DNA from: Clostridia bacterium
GTDB taxonomy: Bacteria; Bacillota; Clostridia; TANB77; CAG-508
Reading direction: 5' to 3'
NCBI GenBank assembly: GCA_900752335.1
Contig: CAADUZ010000046.1
Span: 1-36,617, forward strand
DNA length: 36,617 nt
Part shown: positions 16,680-24,723 of the stretch, piece after piece
Numbering within the stretch: position 1 is the first letter of the stretch
How the letters are laid out: each line of letters opens with the position of its first letter
Translations under genes and position numbers: made by a program
Notes under the pieces: model-generated
Seen by the model: only the letters and a program-made list of their open reading frames with translations
Told to the model about the DNA's origin: nothing
Database searches by the model: none

Positions 16680-17420
16680 TTATTCCCTCTTAAATATGAC
16701 GTCTGACATGTCTGTTTTTTCCATGTTGCAAGTGCCTTCTTCTATTATATTTCCACATGGCATTTGCATTGCAACATTGGCTCTATAACTGCAGTTATCA
16801 ACAGTTATTACTATATCAAATGAGATATCAAAAGCAATATCTTCATTTGTTACTTTTATTTTTTCTAGTAATGTACCATCGTGTGTAATTTGTTTATCTT
16901 TATCTGAACTATATGTATCTAATCCAGTATTGCTAAAACTTAATATTAAGCTTCCGCCATTGCTTCCAATTTCTAAAGTTTCCGGATTGCTCTCTTCTGC
17001 TCCTTTATATTCTAATTTGTCGTTTACTATATATTCGTCTTTGTAATCAAATATTCTACCTTCTACACTGTTTGGCATATATGTTTTAATTTCACCTTTA
17101 GAAGGTGCTTTTGTAACATTTATATTCTCTATTTTTACACTTTTAATTGTTTTTTCTTCGCCTTTGTAATTCTCATTTTTGTCTATGTATATATATACGT
17201 CATTATTTTGATATACTTTAAAATTCCATTTTTGTTTGCCTTCTGTTTCTTGTCCTTCTGCAGTGCTTACAACAATTATTTTAGATAAATTAAAGGGCAT
17301 GTTTTTATCTCCCTCTACTTGGTATCTAATCATAGACATTCCAACTAAAAGGATAATTATTGCAAATGTAGTTATGGCTACGCATAGCTTTATCATTTGT
17401 TTCTTTTTTTCTTTATCCAA
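16680..17420 (-). CDS. Membrane-anchored protein of unknown function
   Basis: I do not recognise this 246-aa protein. It has a Lys-rich cytoplasmic start, one membrane segment (about residues 14-32, CVAITTFAIIILLVGMSMI) and a large extracytoplasmic part rich in beta-type sequence (YQNNDVYIYIDKNENYKG, GSLILSFSNTGLDTYSS). Two Cys pairs at the end may form disulfides. The start is TTG at 17420 with a full AAGGAGG 8 nt upstream. A longer frame runs back into the tRNA-Ser gene and is not real. It lies between tRNA-Ser and the SRP RNA on the same strand and may be cotranscribed with tadA. Confidence 0.78.
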   Translation of the reverse strand: MDKEKKKQMIKLCVAITTFAIIILLVGMSMIRYQVEGDKNMPFNLSKIIVVSTAEGQETEGKQKWNFKVYQNNDVYIYIDKNENYKGEEKTIKSVKIENINVTKAPSKGEIKTYMPNSVEGRIFDYKDEYIVNDKLEYKGAEESNPETLEIGSNGGSLILSFSNTGLDTYSSDKDKQITHDGTLLEKIKVTNEDIAFDISFDIVITVDNCSYRANVAMQMPCGNIIEEGTCNMEKTDMSDVIFKRE

Positions 17421-17441
17421 TTTATTTTCCTCCTTATATAT

Positions 17442-17535
17442 TGGCGAAGCGAGTGGGATTCGAACCCACGTGCCAGCTACTAGCTGACCAACTGATTTCG
17501 AGTCAGCCTCGTTATGACCACTTCGATACCGCTTC
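17442..17535 (-). tRNA. tRNA-Ser (anticodon CGA)
   Basis: A 94-nt class II tRNA with a long variable arm. The acceptor stem GAAGCGG/TCGCTTC, the anticodon loop CTCGAAA (CGA, reads UCG) and the TTCGAAT T loop are visible. CCA is encoded at 17444-17442. It sits between tadA and the unknown membrane protein, next to the SRP RNA and dnaX as in many Firmicutes. Confidence 0.95.
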
Positions 17536-17543
17536 ATATTTCA

Positions 17544-18014
17544 TTATACTTGGTCTTTTTTTAATTTTCTTAATTCTTTAAAAAAGTCTTTTAAAATTTT
17601 CTCACATTCTGGTTGTAAAATGCCATATTCTATTTCTACAATATGATTAAATTTATAGTCTTTAGGTAAGTTTAAAACAGAACCACATGCTCCTGTTTTT
17701 TCATCCATTGTACCTATATATACTTTTTTTAGTCTAGCTTGTATCATTGCTCCTGCACACATAGAGCAAGGTTCTAATGTTACATACATTTCGCAGTCAT
17801 TTAATCTCCATGTTTCTAGTTTTTTGCTTGCTTTTTGTATGGCTAGTATTTCCGCATGTTTTGTTGCATCATTTTTCTCTTCTTTTGCATTATGCGCTCT
17901 TGCAATTATCTCGCCATCTTTTACAATAACTGCTCCTACTGGAATTTCTAATTTTTTATATGCTTTTTTTGCTTCTTTTAAAGCCTCGTTCATAAATCTT
18001 TCTGTTTGATTCAT
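17544..18014 (-). CDS. tadA: tRNA adenosine(34) deaminase TadA
   Basis: This 156-aa zinc deaminase changes A34 to inosine in tRNA-Arg(ACG). The catalytic H53-A54-E55 and zinc ligands C83 and C86 in EPCSMCAGAM are in place. The C-terminal helix with Phe-Phe (DFFKELRK) matches the TadA RNA-binding end. The ribosome binding site is GAAAGGAT. It lies between tRNA-Arg(CCT) and tRNA-Ser(CGA), with only 8 nt to the latter, so all three should come from the promoter at 18150-18178 and be separated by tRNA processing. Confidence 0.93.
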   Translation of the reverse strand: MNQTERFMNEALKEAKKAYKKLEIPVGAVIVKDGEIIARAHNAKEEKNDATKHAEILAIQKASKKLETWRLNDCEMYVTLEPCSMCAGAMIQARLKKVYIGTMDEKTGACGSVLNLPKDYKFNHIVEIEYGILQPECEKILKDFFKELRKLKKDQV

Positions 18015-18054
18015 TTATGATATCCTTTCAATACATAGCTAAACATATATAATA

Positions 18055-18131
<77 letters not shown>

Positions 18132-18149
18132 ATTTATCAATACCAATAT

Positions 18150-18178
18150 ATTTTATATTATTTTTGCAAATTAATCAA
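18150..18178 (-). promoter_or_regulatory. Promoter of the tRNA-Arg/tadA/tRNA-Ser unit
   Basis: On the minus strand, TTGATT (18178-18173), 17-nt spacer, TAAAAT (18155-18150). The start point would be near 18143, 12 nt before the tRNA-Arg 5' end. Confidence 0.78.
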
Positions 18179-18198
18179 GTATTTTACGAAAATGCTAC

Positions 18199-18228
18199 TT
18201 GACATAAATGTTATAATTATTTCATTAT
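18199..18228 (+). promoter_or_regulatory. Putative promoter of ttcA-like gene
   Basis: A perfect -35 TTGACA (18199-18204) is followed after 18 nt by the weaker CATTAT (18223-18228). Leader about 13 nt. Confidence 0.45.
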
Positions 18229-18248
18229 ATTAATAATAGAGGTTATTT

Positions 18249-18965
18249 ATGCAAAAAATATTAGGTTATTTAAGAAAAGCAATAGAACATTATAATATGA
18301 TAGAAGAAGGAGATAAAATAGCTGTCGCACTTTCTGGTGGTAAAGATTCAATTACATTGTTAAAAGGACTTAAAGCACTGCAAAGGTTTTACCCAAAACA
18401 TTTCGAACTTATAGCTATTAGTGTAAACCCAGGATTTGAATTTTTTGACTCTTCTTTTTTAGAAAAGGTTTGCAAAGAAACAGGCGTACAATATGTGGAA
18501 GCCAAAAGTGATATAAAGGAAATTGTTTTCGATATACGAAAAGAAAAAAATCCATGTTCTTTATGTGCAAATTTACGTAGAGGCATATTAAACTCTACTG
18601 CAACTGAATATGGTTGTAATAAACTAGCTCTTGGTCATAACGAAGATGACGTGCTAGAAACTTTCTTTTTAAATATGCTATTTGCAGGAAATCTATCTAC
18701 ATTTGCTCCAGTGAGTTACATGGATAGGTCAAAAATGACTGTGATACGACCTTTAGTATATGCATCTGAAAAGGAAATTAGAAAATTTATTAAACGAAAT
18801 GACATTATAGTTATGCAAAAAAATTGTCCAATGGATGGCATTTCTAAAAGAGAATTTATGAAAGATTTAATATACAAATTATCTGTTCAAATTCCTAATG
18901 TTAGAGCTAATTTGATGGGTGCCATTAAAAGAGCTAATATAAATGGTTGGAAAGAGATAAAGTGA
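18249..18965 (+). CDS. TtcA-family PP-loop tRNA sulfurtransferase
   Basis: This 238-aa ATP pyrophosphatase of the TtcA group is predicted to thiolate tRNA. The PP-loop SGGKDS (29-34), the Cys pair C103-x2-C106 in NPCSLCANLRRG, the GHNEDD motif (129-134) and C193 in NCPMDG agree with the TtcA/TtuA family, which uses an iron-sulfur cluster held by three Cys. True TtcA makes 2-thiocytidine 32; the target here is inferred. It is shorter than the E. coli enzyme, as is usual in Firmicutes. Its TGA stop is the first three bases of a 62-bp palindrome that follows. Confidence 0.85.
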   Translation: MQKILGYLRKAIEHYNMIEEGDKIAVALSGGKDSITLLKGLKALQRFYPKHFELIAISVNPGFEFFDSSFLEKVCKETGVQYVEAKSDIKEIVFDIRKEKNPCSLCANLRRGILNSTATEYGCNKLALGHNEDDVLETFFLNMLFAGNLSTFAPVSYMDRSKMTVIRPLVYASEKEIRKFIKRNDIIVMQKNCPMDGISKREFMKDLIYKLSVQIPNVRANLMGAIKRANINGWKEIK

Positions 18966-19024
18966 AACAAGGGGACACACATTTTGTTCCAAATTTGGAA
19001 CAAAATGTGTGTCCCCTTGTTTCA
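18963..19024. repeat. 62-bp perfect palindrome overlapping ttcA stop (terminator or REP-like element)
   Basis: Positions 18963-18993 are the exact reverse complement of 18994-19024, with no mismatch and no loop. The half-site begins TGAAACAAGGGGACACACAT and ends TTTTGTTCCAAA. It supplies the stop codon of the ttcA-like gene and is followed by T7 on the plus strand, so it should terminate that gene, which is convergent with pgcA. Its GGGGACA core and perfect symmetry are unlike the simple terminators elsewhere in the window and suggest an inserted repetitive element. Confidence 0.85.
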
Positions 19025-19038
19025 TCTTTTTTTAATTC

Positions 19039-20775
19039 CTATTTTTGTGCATTTTCTGCCATTTCTTTTACAGCTTTCTCTAATTTTTCTAATTCCTCAT
19101 TTGCATTTTCCATGCTACTTCCACATACACCCATATAGAATTTTATTTTTGGCTCTGTTCCTGATGGTCGTACACATACCCAAGCATTTTGCTCTAAATC
19201 AAAGTATAGCACATTAGATTTTGATAAACCTGTGCTTCTTTTTTCATTATTTTCTGTAGTTATTTCTTGTTTATCATAATCTCCAAATTCTTTTACTTTA
19301 AGGTTTGCAATTTCTTTTGCTGGATTTTCTCTCATATTTTCCATCATTTTTTTGATTTTTACTGCTCCATCAGAACCTTTTAAAGTAATTGACATTTGTT
19401 TTTCTTTAAAGTATCCATATTTTTGGTACATTTTATTCATTGCATCCCATAGAGTTAGTCCTTGTTTTTTATAGTATGCAGCTGCTTCACATATTGTCAT
19501 AACTGCAACTATTCCATCTTTATCCCTTGCGTGTGTTCCTATAATGCAACCATAGCTTTCTTCATAAGAAAATAGGCATTTATATGTGTTGTCTTCTTCA
19601 AATCCTCTTATAATCTTTGCTATGTTTTTAAATCCTGTTAATGTAGAAAATAGTCTTACACCATATTCTTTTGCTATTGCATCTGTCATATTTGAAGATA
19701 CTATTGTTTTAATAATTGCACCATTTTCTGGTAATTCTCCTTTTGCTTTCTTTTGTGATAAAATATATTCTGCTACTAGGTTGCCTGACATATTTCCATT
19801 AAATTGTATATATTCTTGTGTTTTTGTATCTTTTACATACATTCCGAATCTATCTGCATCAGGATCGTTTGCTAAAACTATATCCGCATCTACTTTTTTG
19901 GCTAATTCTAGCGCTAATACAAATGCTTTTGGATCTTCTGGATTTGGGTAGCTTACAGTTGGGAAATTGCCATCTGGTTCTTCTTGTTCTTTTACAACAT
20001 ATACATTTTCAAAACCTATTTCTTTTAATATTCTTTTTACAAGCTTTCCTCCTGTTCCATGAAGTGGAGAATATACTATTTTTATGTCTTTTTGCATTTC
20101 TTTTATTATGTCACTATGTACTACCAATTTTTTAAGTTCTGCTATATATTTGTCGTCTATTTCCTCTCCTATTGTGTTAAACAAACCTTTTTCCACAGCT
20201 TCTTCATAAGGCATTGTTTTTATTGTTCCGAAATCTGTTATATTATTTACTTCATTTATAATTTCTTTATCTGTTGGCTCTACTATTTGTGCTCCGTCTT
20301 CCCAGTATACTTTATATCCATTATATTCTGGTGGATTATGGCTTGCTGTTACAACTATACCGGCAATGCAACCCAACTCTCGTACGGCATAAGATAATTC
20401 TGGTGTTGGTCTTAATGAGTCAAATCTATATGTTTTTATTCCGTTTGCATTTAAGCAAAGTGCTGCTTCCATACTAAATTCTTTTGACATTATCCTAGAA
20501 TCGTATGCGATAGCTACTCCTCTTTTCTCTCCGCCTTTTTTTATTATATAATTTGCTAAACCTTGTGTTGCCTTGGTAACTGTATATTTATTCATTCTAT
20601 TGCTGCCCATACCAATTATTCCTCTTAATCCTGCTGTACCAAATTCTAAATCTTTATAGAATCTATCTTCTATTTCAGCCTCATTTCCTTTTATGCTTTC
20701 TAATTCCTTTCTTGATTTTTCGTCAAATACTGGATTATTAAGCCATTCGTTATATTTAACTTCATAATCTTTCAT
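19039..20775 (-). CDS. pgcA: Alpha-phosphoglucomutase / phosphohexomutase
   Basis: This 578-aa phosphohexomutase interconverts glucose-6-phosphate and glucose-1-phosphate. The active-site TASHNP (143-148, phosphoserine S145), the metal loop DPDADR (about 305), the sugar loop FSYEES and the C-terminal phosphate loop RPSGTEPKIK are visible. Its length and N-terminal FGTAGLRG agree with the PgcA type of Firmicutes rather than the shorter GlmM or ManB. It follows galU on the same strand; AAGGAGG lies before the ATG. With GalU and the UgtP-like enzyme it can form the UDP-glucose/glucolipid route. Confidence 0.92.
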   Translation of the reverse strand: MKDYEVKYNEWLNNPVFDEKSRKELESIKGNEAEIEDRFYKDLEFGTAGLRGIIGMGSNRMNKYTVTKATQGLANYIIKKGGEKRGVAIAYDSRIMSKEFSMEAALCLNANGIKTYRFDSLRPTPELSYAVRELGCIAGIVVTASHNPPEYNGYKVYWEDGAQIVEPTDKEIINEVNNITDFGTIKTMPYEEAVEKGLFNTIGEEIDDKYIAELKKLVVHSDIIKEMQKDIKIVYSPLHGTGGKLVKRILKEIGFENVYVVKEQEEPDGNFPTVSYPNPEDPKAFVLALELAKKVDADIVLANDPDADRFGMYVKDTKTQEYIQFNGNMSGNLVAEYILSQKKAKGELPENGAIIKTIVSSNMTDAIAKEYGVRLFSTLTGFKNIAKIIRGFEEDNTYKCLFSYEESYGCIIGTHARDKDGIVAVMTICEAAAYYKKQGLTLWDAMNKMYQKYGYFKEKQMSITLKGSDGAVKIKKMMENMRENPAKEIANLKVKEFGDYDKQEITTENNEKRSTGLSKSNVLYFDLEQNAWVCVRPSGTEPKIKFYMGVCGSSMENANEELEKLEKAVKEMAENAQK

Positions 20776-20799
20776 TGGAACCCTCCTTATTATTTTTAA

Positions 20800-20828
20800 T
20801 TAATAGAGCAAGTATATCACATATTCAA
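20800..20828 (-). promoter_or_regulatory. Possible promoter of pgcA
   Basis: TTGAAT (20828-20823), 17 nt, TATTAA (20805-20800) on the minus strand. The -35 overlaps the T-run of the galU terminator. It would explain transcription of pgcA after that terminator. Confidence 0.4.
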
Positions 20829-20872
20829 AAAAAATAGCAAGATTATGCTTAATTTTTAACATAATTTTGCTA
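20827..20872 (-). terminator. Terminator between galU and pgcA
   Basis: The arms TAGCAAGATTATG (20835-20847) and CATAATTTTGCTA (20860-20872) pair with one mismatch, and eight T follow on the minus strand (20834-20827). Confidence 0.8.
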
Positions 20873-20881
20873 TCTTTATCA

Positions 20882-21751
20882 CTATATATCTAATGATTTG
20901 ATAAATTTAATTAAATCTTCTCTTAATTCTGGTCTTCTTAATGTTTCGTCTATTGATGCTTTTACAAATCCCAATTTATCTCCAGAATCAAATCTTGTTG
21001 CTTTATAATCATATGCATATACACCTTCTTTTGTATTTACCATACTATTATATGCATCTGTTACTTGTATTTCTCCGCCTTTTCCAGGTTTTGTTACTGC
21101 AAGGAAATCAAATAAATCTGGCATTAGCACATGTCTATCTGATATTGCTAAATTAGATTTAGTTTCTTCTACTTTTGGTTTTTCTTGCATTTTTTCTACT
21201 TTATATAATCTATCTTCTATTAATTCGCCTGAAACATTACCGTATTTTGGTACGTCTTTCCATTCAACTTTTTCAACACCTATTATTGAAGCACCTAATT
21301 TTTCATGTTGCTCGATTATTTCTTTTAGGCATGGCTTTTCTCCTTGCATTATTACGTCTCCATACATAATAGCAAATGGCTCATTTCCTACGAAATCTTT
21401 TGCCATATATATAGCATGTCCTAATCCTTTTGCTCCGCCTTCTTCTTCAATAAAGTGAATTTTTGCTTTTCCTGATAAGTTGGTTACTTGTGGTATAAAG
21501 CTTTCTTTTCCTCTCTCTATCAAAAATTCTTCTAATTCTTTATCTTCTGAAAAATAATCTTCTACTACTTCCTTCTTTCTACCTACTACTAACAAAATTT
21601 CTTCTATTCCAGATGCAACTGCTTCGTCTACTAAATATTGAATTATTGGTTTATCCAATATTGTAAGCATACATTTAGGTAAACTTTTGCAAGCTGGTAA
21701 GAATCTTGTTGCAAAACCAGCAACTGGTATAACGGCTTTTCTTACGCTCAT
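20882..21751 (-). CDS. galU: UTP--glucose-1-phosphate uridylyltransferase
   Basis: This 289-aa nucleotidyltransferase makes UDP-glucose from UTP and glucose-1-phosphate. The signature AGFATRFLPACKSLPKCML (from residue 11), FIEEEGGAKGLGHAI, MYGDVI and the late KATRFDSGDKLGF are those of GalU/GtaB. Length is normal. AGGAGG lies before the ATG, and a good promoter is at 21811-21839. The gene lies directly upstream of pgcA, whose product supplies its substrate, although a terminator is placed between them. Confidence 0.95.
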   Translation of the reverse strand: MSVRKAVIPVAGFATRFLPACKSLPKCMLTILDKPIIQYLVDEAVASGIEEILLVVGRKKEVVEDYFSEDKELEEFLIERGKESFIPQVTNLSGKAKIHFIEEEGGAKGLGHAIYMAKDFVGNEPFAIMYGDVIMQGEKPCLKEIIEQHEKLGASIIGVEKVEWKDVPKYGNVSGELIEDRLYKVEKMQEKPKVEETKSNLAISDRHVLMPDLFDFLAVTKPGKGGEIQVTDAYNSMVNTKEGVYAYDYKATRFDSGDKLGFVKASIDETLRRPELREDLIKFIKSLDI

Positions 21752-21810
21752 TTTTTTCCTCCTATTATTTCATACTAATTTTAAATTTTGTTTGTATAAA
21801 TAATAAATCT

Positions 21811-21839
21811 ATTCTATATTATTTTTTTCAAAAAATCAA
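21811..21839 (-). promoter_or_regulatory. Promoter of galU
   Basis: On the minus strand, TTGATT (21839-21834), 17 nt, TAGAAT (21816-21811). Confidence 0.7.
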
Positions 21840-21893
21840 GCATTATACCTTATTTTGTTAAATAAGAAAATAAGAACAATATTAATAAATATT

Positions 21894-22430
21894 TTACATA
21901 TTATTTGCTTTTTCCTCATAGCCGTCAAACACTTCATTTATGGCTTTTTCTCCAGACGTATTTAAAATTTTGCTATGCTCTGATAATATGTCTAATATAT
22001 TCATATTAAAATCTCCCACTTCAAAGCAATTAATAATTTTGATATTTATCTCTTTATATTTTTTACTATTTTCAGATAAAAGTTTATCTATATTTTTATT
22101 GACTATATCCATATAGCTTTTTTTGCCATTTATAAATATTATATTTAACTTGTCTTCTAAAATTTCTTTATTTATATTTTTCTTAACTTCCGAGTATTTA
22201 ATTCCATTAGTTTTCTTCCAATTTAAATTTAATATTTTTTCCCTATTTTTTAAATTTAATTTATTTATCAATGTTTCTACATTTTTATCAATGTCTTTTT
22301 CTAATATTGTTATAATATTGGCTTTTTCATTTATTTCTTTATTTATATATGGAAGTAACATTGTAACTAAATGCCAGTCACTCACATAAAAACTACATAT
22401 TTTTTCAACTGTTTGCTTTACTAATTCCAT
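21894..22430 (-). CDS. Hypothetical protein, divergent from spoIIR, possibly Spo0A-controlled
   Basis: I cannot assign this 178-aa protein. It has no membrane segment or signal peptide. Alternating hydrophobic strands (ANIITILEKDI, LNIIFINGKKSYMDIV, INIKIINCFEVGDF) and Lys/Glu-rich helices suggest an alpha/beta fold, but no nucleotide-binding loop is visible. GAAGGAGG before the ATG makes the start clear. It is monocistronic and divergent from spoIIR. Upstream lies a textbook sigma-A promoter with a palindrome over its -10 and a Spo0A-box-like TGTCGAA behind its -35, which together point to regulated expression, possibly at the onset of sporulation. Confidence 0.75.
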   Translation of the reverse strand: MELVKQTVEKICSFYVSDWHLVTMLLPYINKEINEKANIITILEKDIDKNVETLINKLNLKNREKILNLNWKKTNGIKYSEVKKNINKEILEDKLNIIFINGKKSYMDIVNKNIDKLLSENSKKYKEINIKIINCFEVGDFNMNILDILSEHSKILNTSGEKAINEVFDGYEEKANNM

Positions 22431-22457
22431 AATTAAAAGCCTCCTTCAATTTCTAAT

Positions 22458-22493
22458 ATGGTAAATTTTACCATTCGTATTTCCGTAAGTCAA
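22458..22493 (-). promoter_or_regulatory. Promoter with palindromic operator over the -10
   Basis: On the minus strand, -35 TTGACT (22493-22488), 17-nt spacer, -10 TAAAAT (22470-22465). The 17-bp palindrome ATGGTAAA-T-TTTACCAT (22458-22474) covers the -10 and the start region, a repressor-type position. The controlled gene is the 178-aa hypothetical. Confidence 0.7.
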
Positions 22494-22512
22494 GCTAAAT
22501 CGTACCCTTTAT

Positions 22513-22519
22513 TTCGACA
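22513..22519 (-). promoter_or_regulatory. Spo0A-box-like motif TGTCGAA
   Basis: A perfect TGTCGAA on the minus strand begins about 20 nt upstream of the -35 of the 178-aa gene, a position usual for activation. It could also affect the divergent spoIIR. Confidence 0.4.
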
Positions 22520-22629
22520 ATGGTTTTTATTTACGTTTTATTTTATTTAAAATTTTGATAAATTAGTATAATTTTTGAAAAATAGTTAATACTTTTAGTA
22601 CAAGCAAATTTTTCTATTGGAGGTTTTTT

Positions 22630-23289
22630 ATGAAAAATTTTATTAACTTTGGATTTATTAAGCGTTTTTTTATAGTAATATTTTTATTTGCTATATTTGT
22701 TTTTATATCTGCTGCTTCTTACGCAGATGCAGTATCGGAGGATTTAGCAGATAGTGTATTTAGGTTACATGTTATAGCTAATAGTGATAGTAAAGAAGAC
22801 CAAGATTTAAAATATAAAGTGCGTGATAGTATTTTAGAATATATGAATACAATATCTAAAGCTTGCTCTTCAAAATCTGAAGTAATAAATATGGCTCATG
22901 AACATAAAGAAGATTTACAAAATATTGCCGAAGAAGTAATTAGAGAGAATGGCTATGATTATACCGTAAATATTAAAATAGGTAATTTTGCATTTCCTAC
23001 TAAAACTTATGGCGATATATCCTTCCCAGCCGGAAATTATGATGCCTTAAGAATAGAGATTGGAGAAGCTGCTGGTCAAAACTGGTGGTGCGTAATGTTT
23101 CCTCCTTTATGCTTTGTAGACGTTTCTTCTGGTATAGTCCCTGATGAATCTAAAGAAACTATCCAAAATAATCTTAATAATGAAGAAGAATATAGTATAA
23201 TTAGCGATGACAAAAGTCCTGATATTAAATTTAAATTCAGTTTAATAGAATTTTTTAAAGGTATAAATTTCGCTAAAACCTCCAACTAG
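22630..23289 (+). CDS. spoIIR: Stage II sporulation protein R
   Basis: This 219-aa secreted protein is SpoIIR, the forespore signal that triggers SpoIIGA to process pro-sigma-E in the mother cell. It has an N-terminal hydrophobic signal (about 10-32, ending near SAASYADA), the conserved FRLHVIANSDSKEDQDLKYK segment (about 43-62) and the GNYDALRIEIGEAAGQNWWC-type core (140-160), in which the NWWCVMFPPLC motif is typical. GGAGG lies 6 nt before the ATG. In related bacteria it is transcribed by sigma-F; I could not fix a sigma-F promoter by eye. A terminator follows at 23345. Confidence 0.93.
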   Translation: MKNFINFGFIKRFFIVIFLFAIFVFISAASYADAVSEDLADSVFRLHVIANSDSKEDQDLKYKVRDSILEYMNTISKACSSKSEVINMAHEHKEDLQNIAEEVIRENGYDYTVNIKIGNFAFPTKTYGDISFPAGNYDALRIEIGEAAGQNWWCVMFPPLCFVDVSSGIVPDESKETIQNNLNNEEEYSIISDDKSPDIKFKFSLIEFFKGINFAKTSN

Positions 23290-23344
23290 CTAGAGTTTTA
23301 AATAAGTATTGTATTTTGTTTTAAAATATGTTATAAATTATAGG

Positions 23345-23375
23345 TAGAGTTTAAATATTTTAAACTCTATTTTTA
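23345..23375 (+). terminator. Terminator after spoIIR
   Basis: The 11-bp perfect stem TAGAGTTTAAA (23345-23355) pairs with 23359-23369, loop TAT, followed by T6. Confidence 0.85.
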
Positions 23376-23421
23376 TCTAATTTTGTTAATTTATATTTTT
23401 AATATATATGGAGGGAGTAAT

Positions 23422-24681
23422 TTGGAAAAGTTAGTAATAAATGGAGGAACTAGATTACATGGAGAAGTAACAATAAGTGGTGCTAAAAATGCAGCTGTAG
23501 CAATACTTCCTGCTACACTTTTATTAGATGGTATATATACAATAAACAACTTACCTAATATAAGTGACGTAAAAATAACATGTGATATACTTCAAGATTT
23601 AGGTGCAAAAATAACTTGGAATACGCCAAATGAGATTACTATAGATACAAGATTTGTAGATGGAAAAGAAGCACCTCTTGATAAAACAAGTAAATTTAGG
23701 GCATCATACTATTTAATAGGTGCTATGCTCGGAAGACGTGGTCAAATAGAGGTTGGACTTCCAGGTGGATGCAATTTAGGTGCAAGGCCTATCGACCAAC
23801 ATATAAAAGGCTTTGAATTACTTGGAGCAAAAGTTGACGTAGGTCAAGGAAAAATATCTGCTAAAGCCAAAAAATTAGTTGGAAATTCAATATACATGGA
23901 CGTTGTTTCTGTTGGAGCTACAATTAATGTAATGCTAGCAAGTGTTTTAGCAGAAGGCACTACAACAATAGACAATGCTGCAAAAGAACCACATATAGTT
24001 GACGTTGCTAACTTTCTAAACACTATGGGGGCTGATATTCGTGGTGCTGGAACAGACGTTATAAAAATAAATGGTGTTAAAGAACTAAAACATAGTGGTA
24101 GTTATTCTGTTGTTCCAGACCAAATAGAAGCAGGCACTTTTATGCTTGCCGCTATAGCAAGTAGAGGCGATATTTTAATAAAAAATTGTATTTCAGAGCA
24201 TTTAGATTGTATTACAGCTAAAATATTAGAAATAGGTGGAAATGTTGAAGATTTAGGAGATACAATAAGAGTGTGGTCTAACAAAAGACCTAACAAGGCC
24301 AATATTAAAACTTTGCCATATCCTGGTTTTCCAACAGATATGCAACCTCAAATGGGTGTAGTTCTTTCTATAGCTGATGGTACAAGCATTATAAACGAAA
24401 GTATATGGGAATCAAGGTTTCAATATACTAATGAGCTTAATAAAATGGGAGCTCATATTACAGCACAGGGAAAGACAGCTGTATTTGAAGGTGTAAAAGA
24501 ATTATCTGGTGCACCTGTATATGCAACGGATTTAAGAGCTGGTGCTGCACTTTTAATTGCTGGTATAATTGCAAATGGTACAACAGAATTATACAATATT
24601 AATCATATTGATAGAGGCTATGAAAAGATAGAAGAAAAATTTAAAAAATTAGGAGCAAATATACAAAGGGTAAACGAATAA
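23422..24681 (+). CDS. murA: UDP-N-acetylglucosamine 1-carboxyvinyltransferase MurA
   Basis: This 419-aa EPSP-synthase-fold enzyme transfers enolpyruvate to UDP-GlcNAc, the first committed step of peptidoglycan synthesis. The N-terminal GAKNAAVAILPATLL (20-34) and the active loop LPGGCNLGARPIDQH with C117 are visible; Cys here means that sensitivity to fosfomycin is expected. The start is TTG at 23422 after GGAGGGAG at about 5 nt; the longer frame from 23383 lacks a ribosome binding site. It is followed by a yycJ-like gene and rlmH. Firmicutes often have two murA copies; only one is in the window. Confidence 0.95.
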   Translation: MEKLVINGGTRLHGEVTISGAKNAAVAILPATLLLDGIYTINNLPNISDVKITCDILQDLGAKITWNTPNEITIDTRFVDGKEAPLDKTSKFRASYYLIGAMLGRRGQIEVGLPGGCNLGARPIDQHIKGFELLGAKVDVGQGKISAKAKKLVGNSIYMDVVSVGATINVMLASVLAEGTTTIDNAAKEPHIVDVANFLNTMGADIRGAGTDVIKINGVKELKHSGSYSVVPDQIEAGTFMLAAIASRGDILIKNCISEHLDCITAKILEIGGNVEDLGDTIRVWSNKRPNKANIKTLPYPGFPTDMQPQMGVVLSIADGTSIINESIWESRFQYTNELNKMGAHITAQGKTAVFEGVKELSGAPVYATDLRAGAALLIAGIIANGTTELYNINHIDRGYEKIEEKFKKLGANIQRVNE

Positions 24682-24723
24682 TTTAAATTTTATTTATTTT
24701 ATTTCGTAAGAATTGGAGTTTTT

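Noticed and set aside
17421..17537. N-terminal extension of the unknown membrane protein through tRNA-Ser
   Set aside because: The extension is the translation of the tRNA gene. A full AAGGAGG with TTG at 17420 gives a better start.
22560..22629. Sigma-F promoter of spoIIR
   Set aside because: GTATA-like pieces exist upstream, but none has a convincing -10 partner at proper spacing, so no coordinates are claimed.
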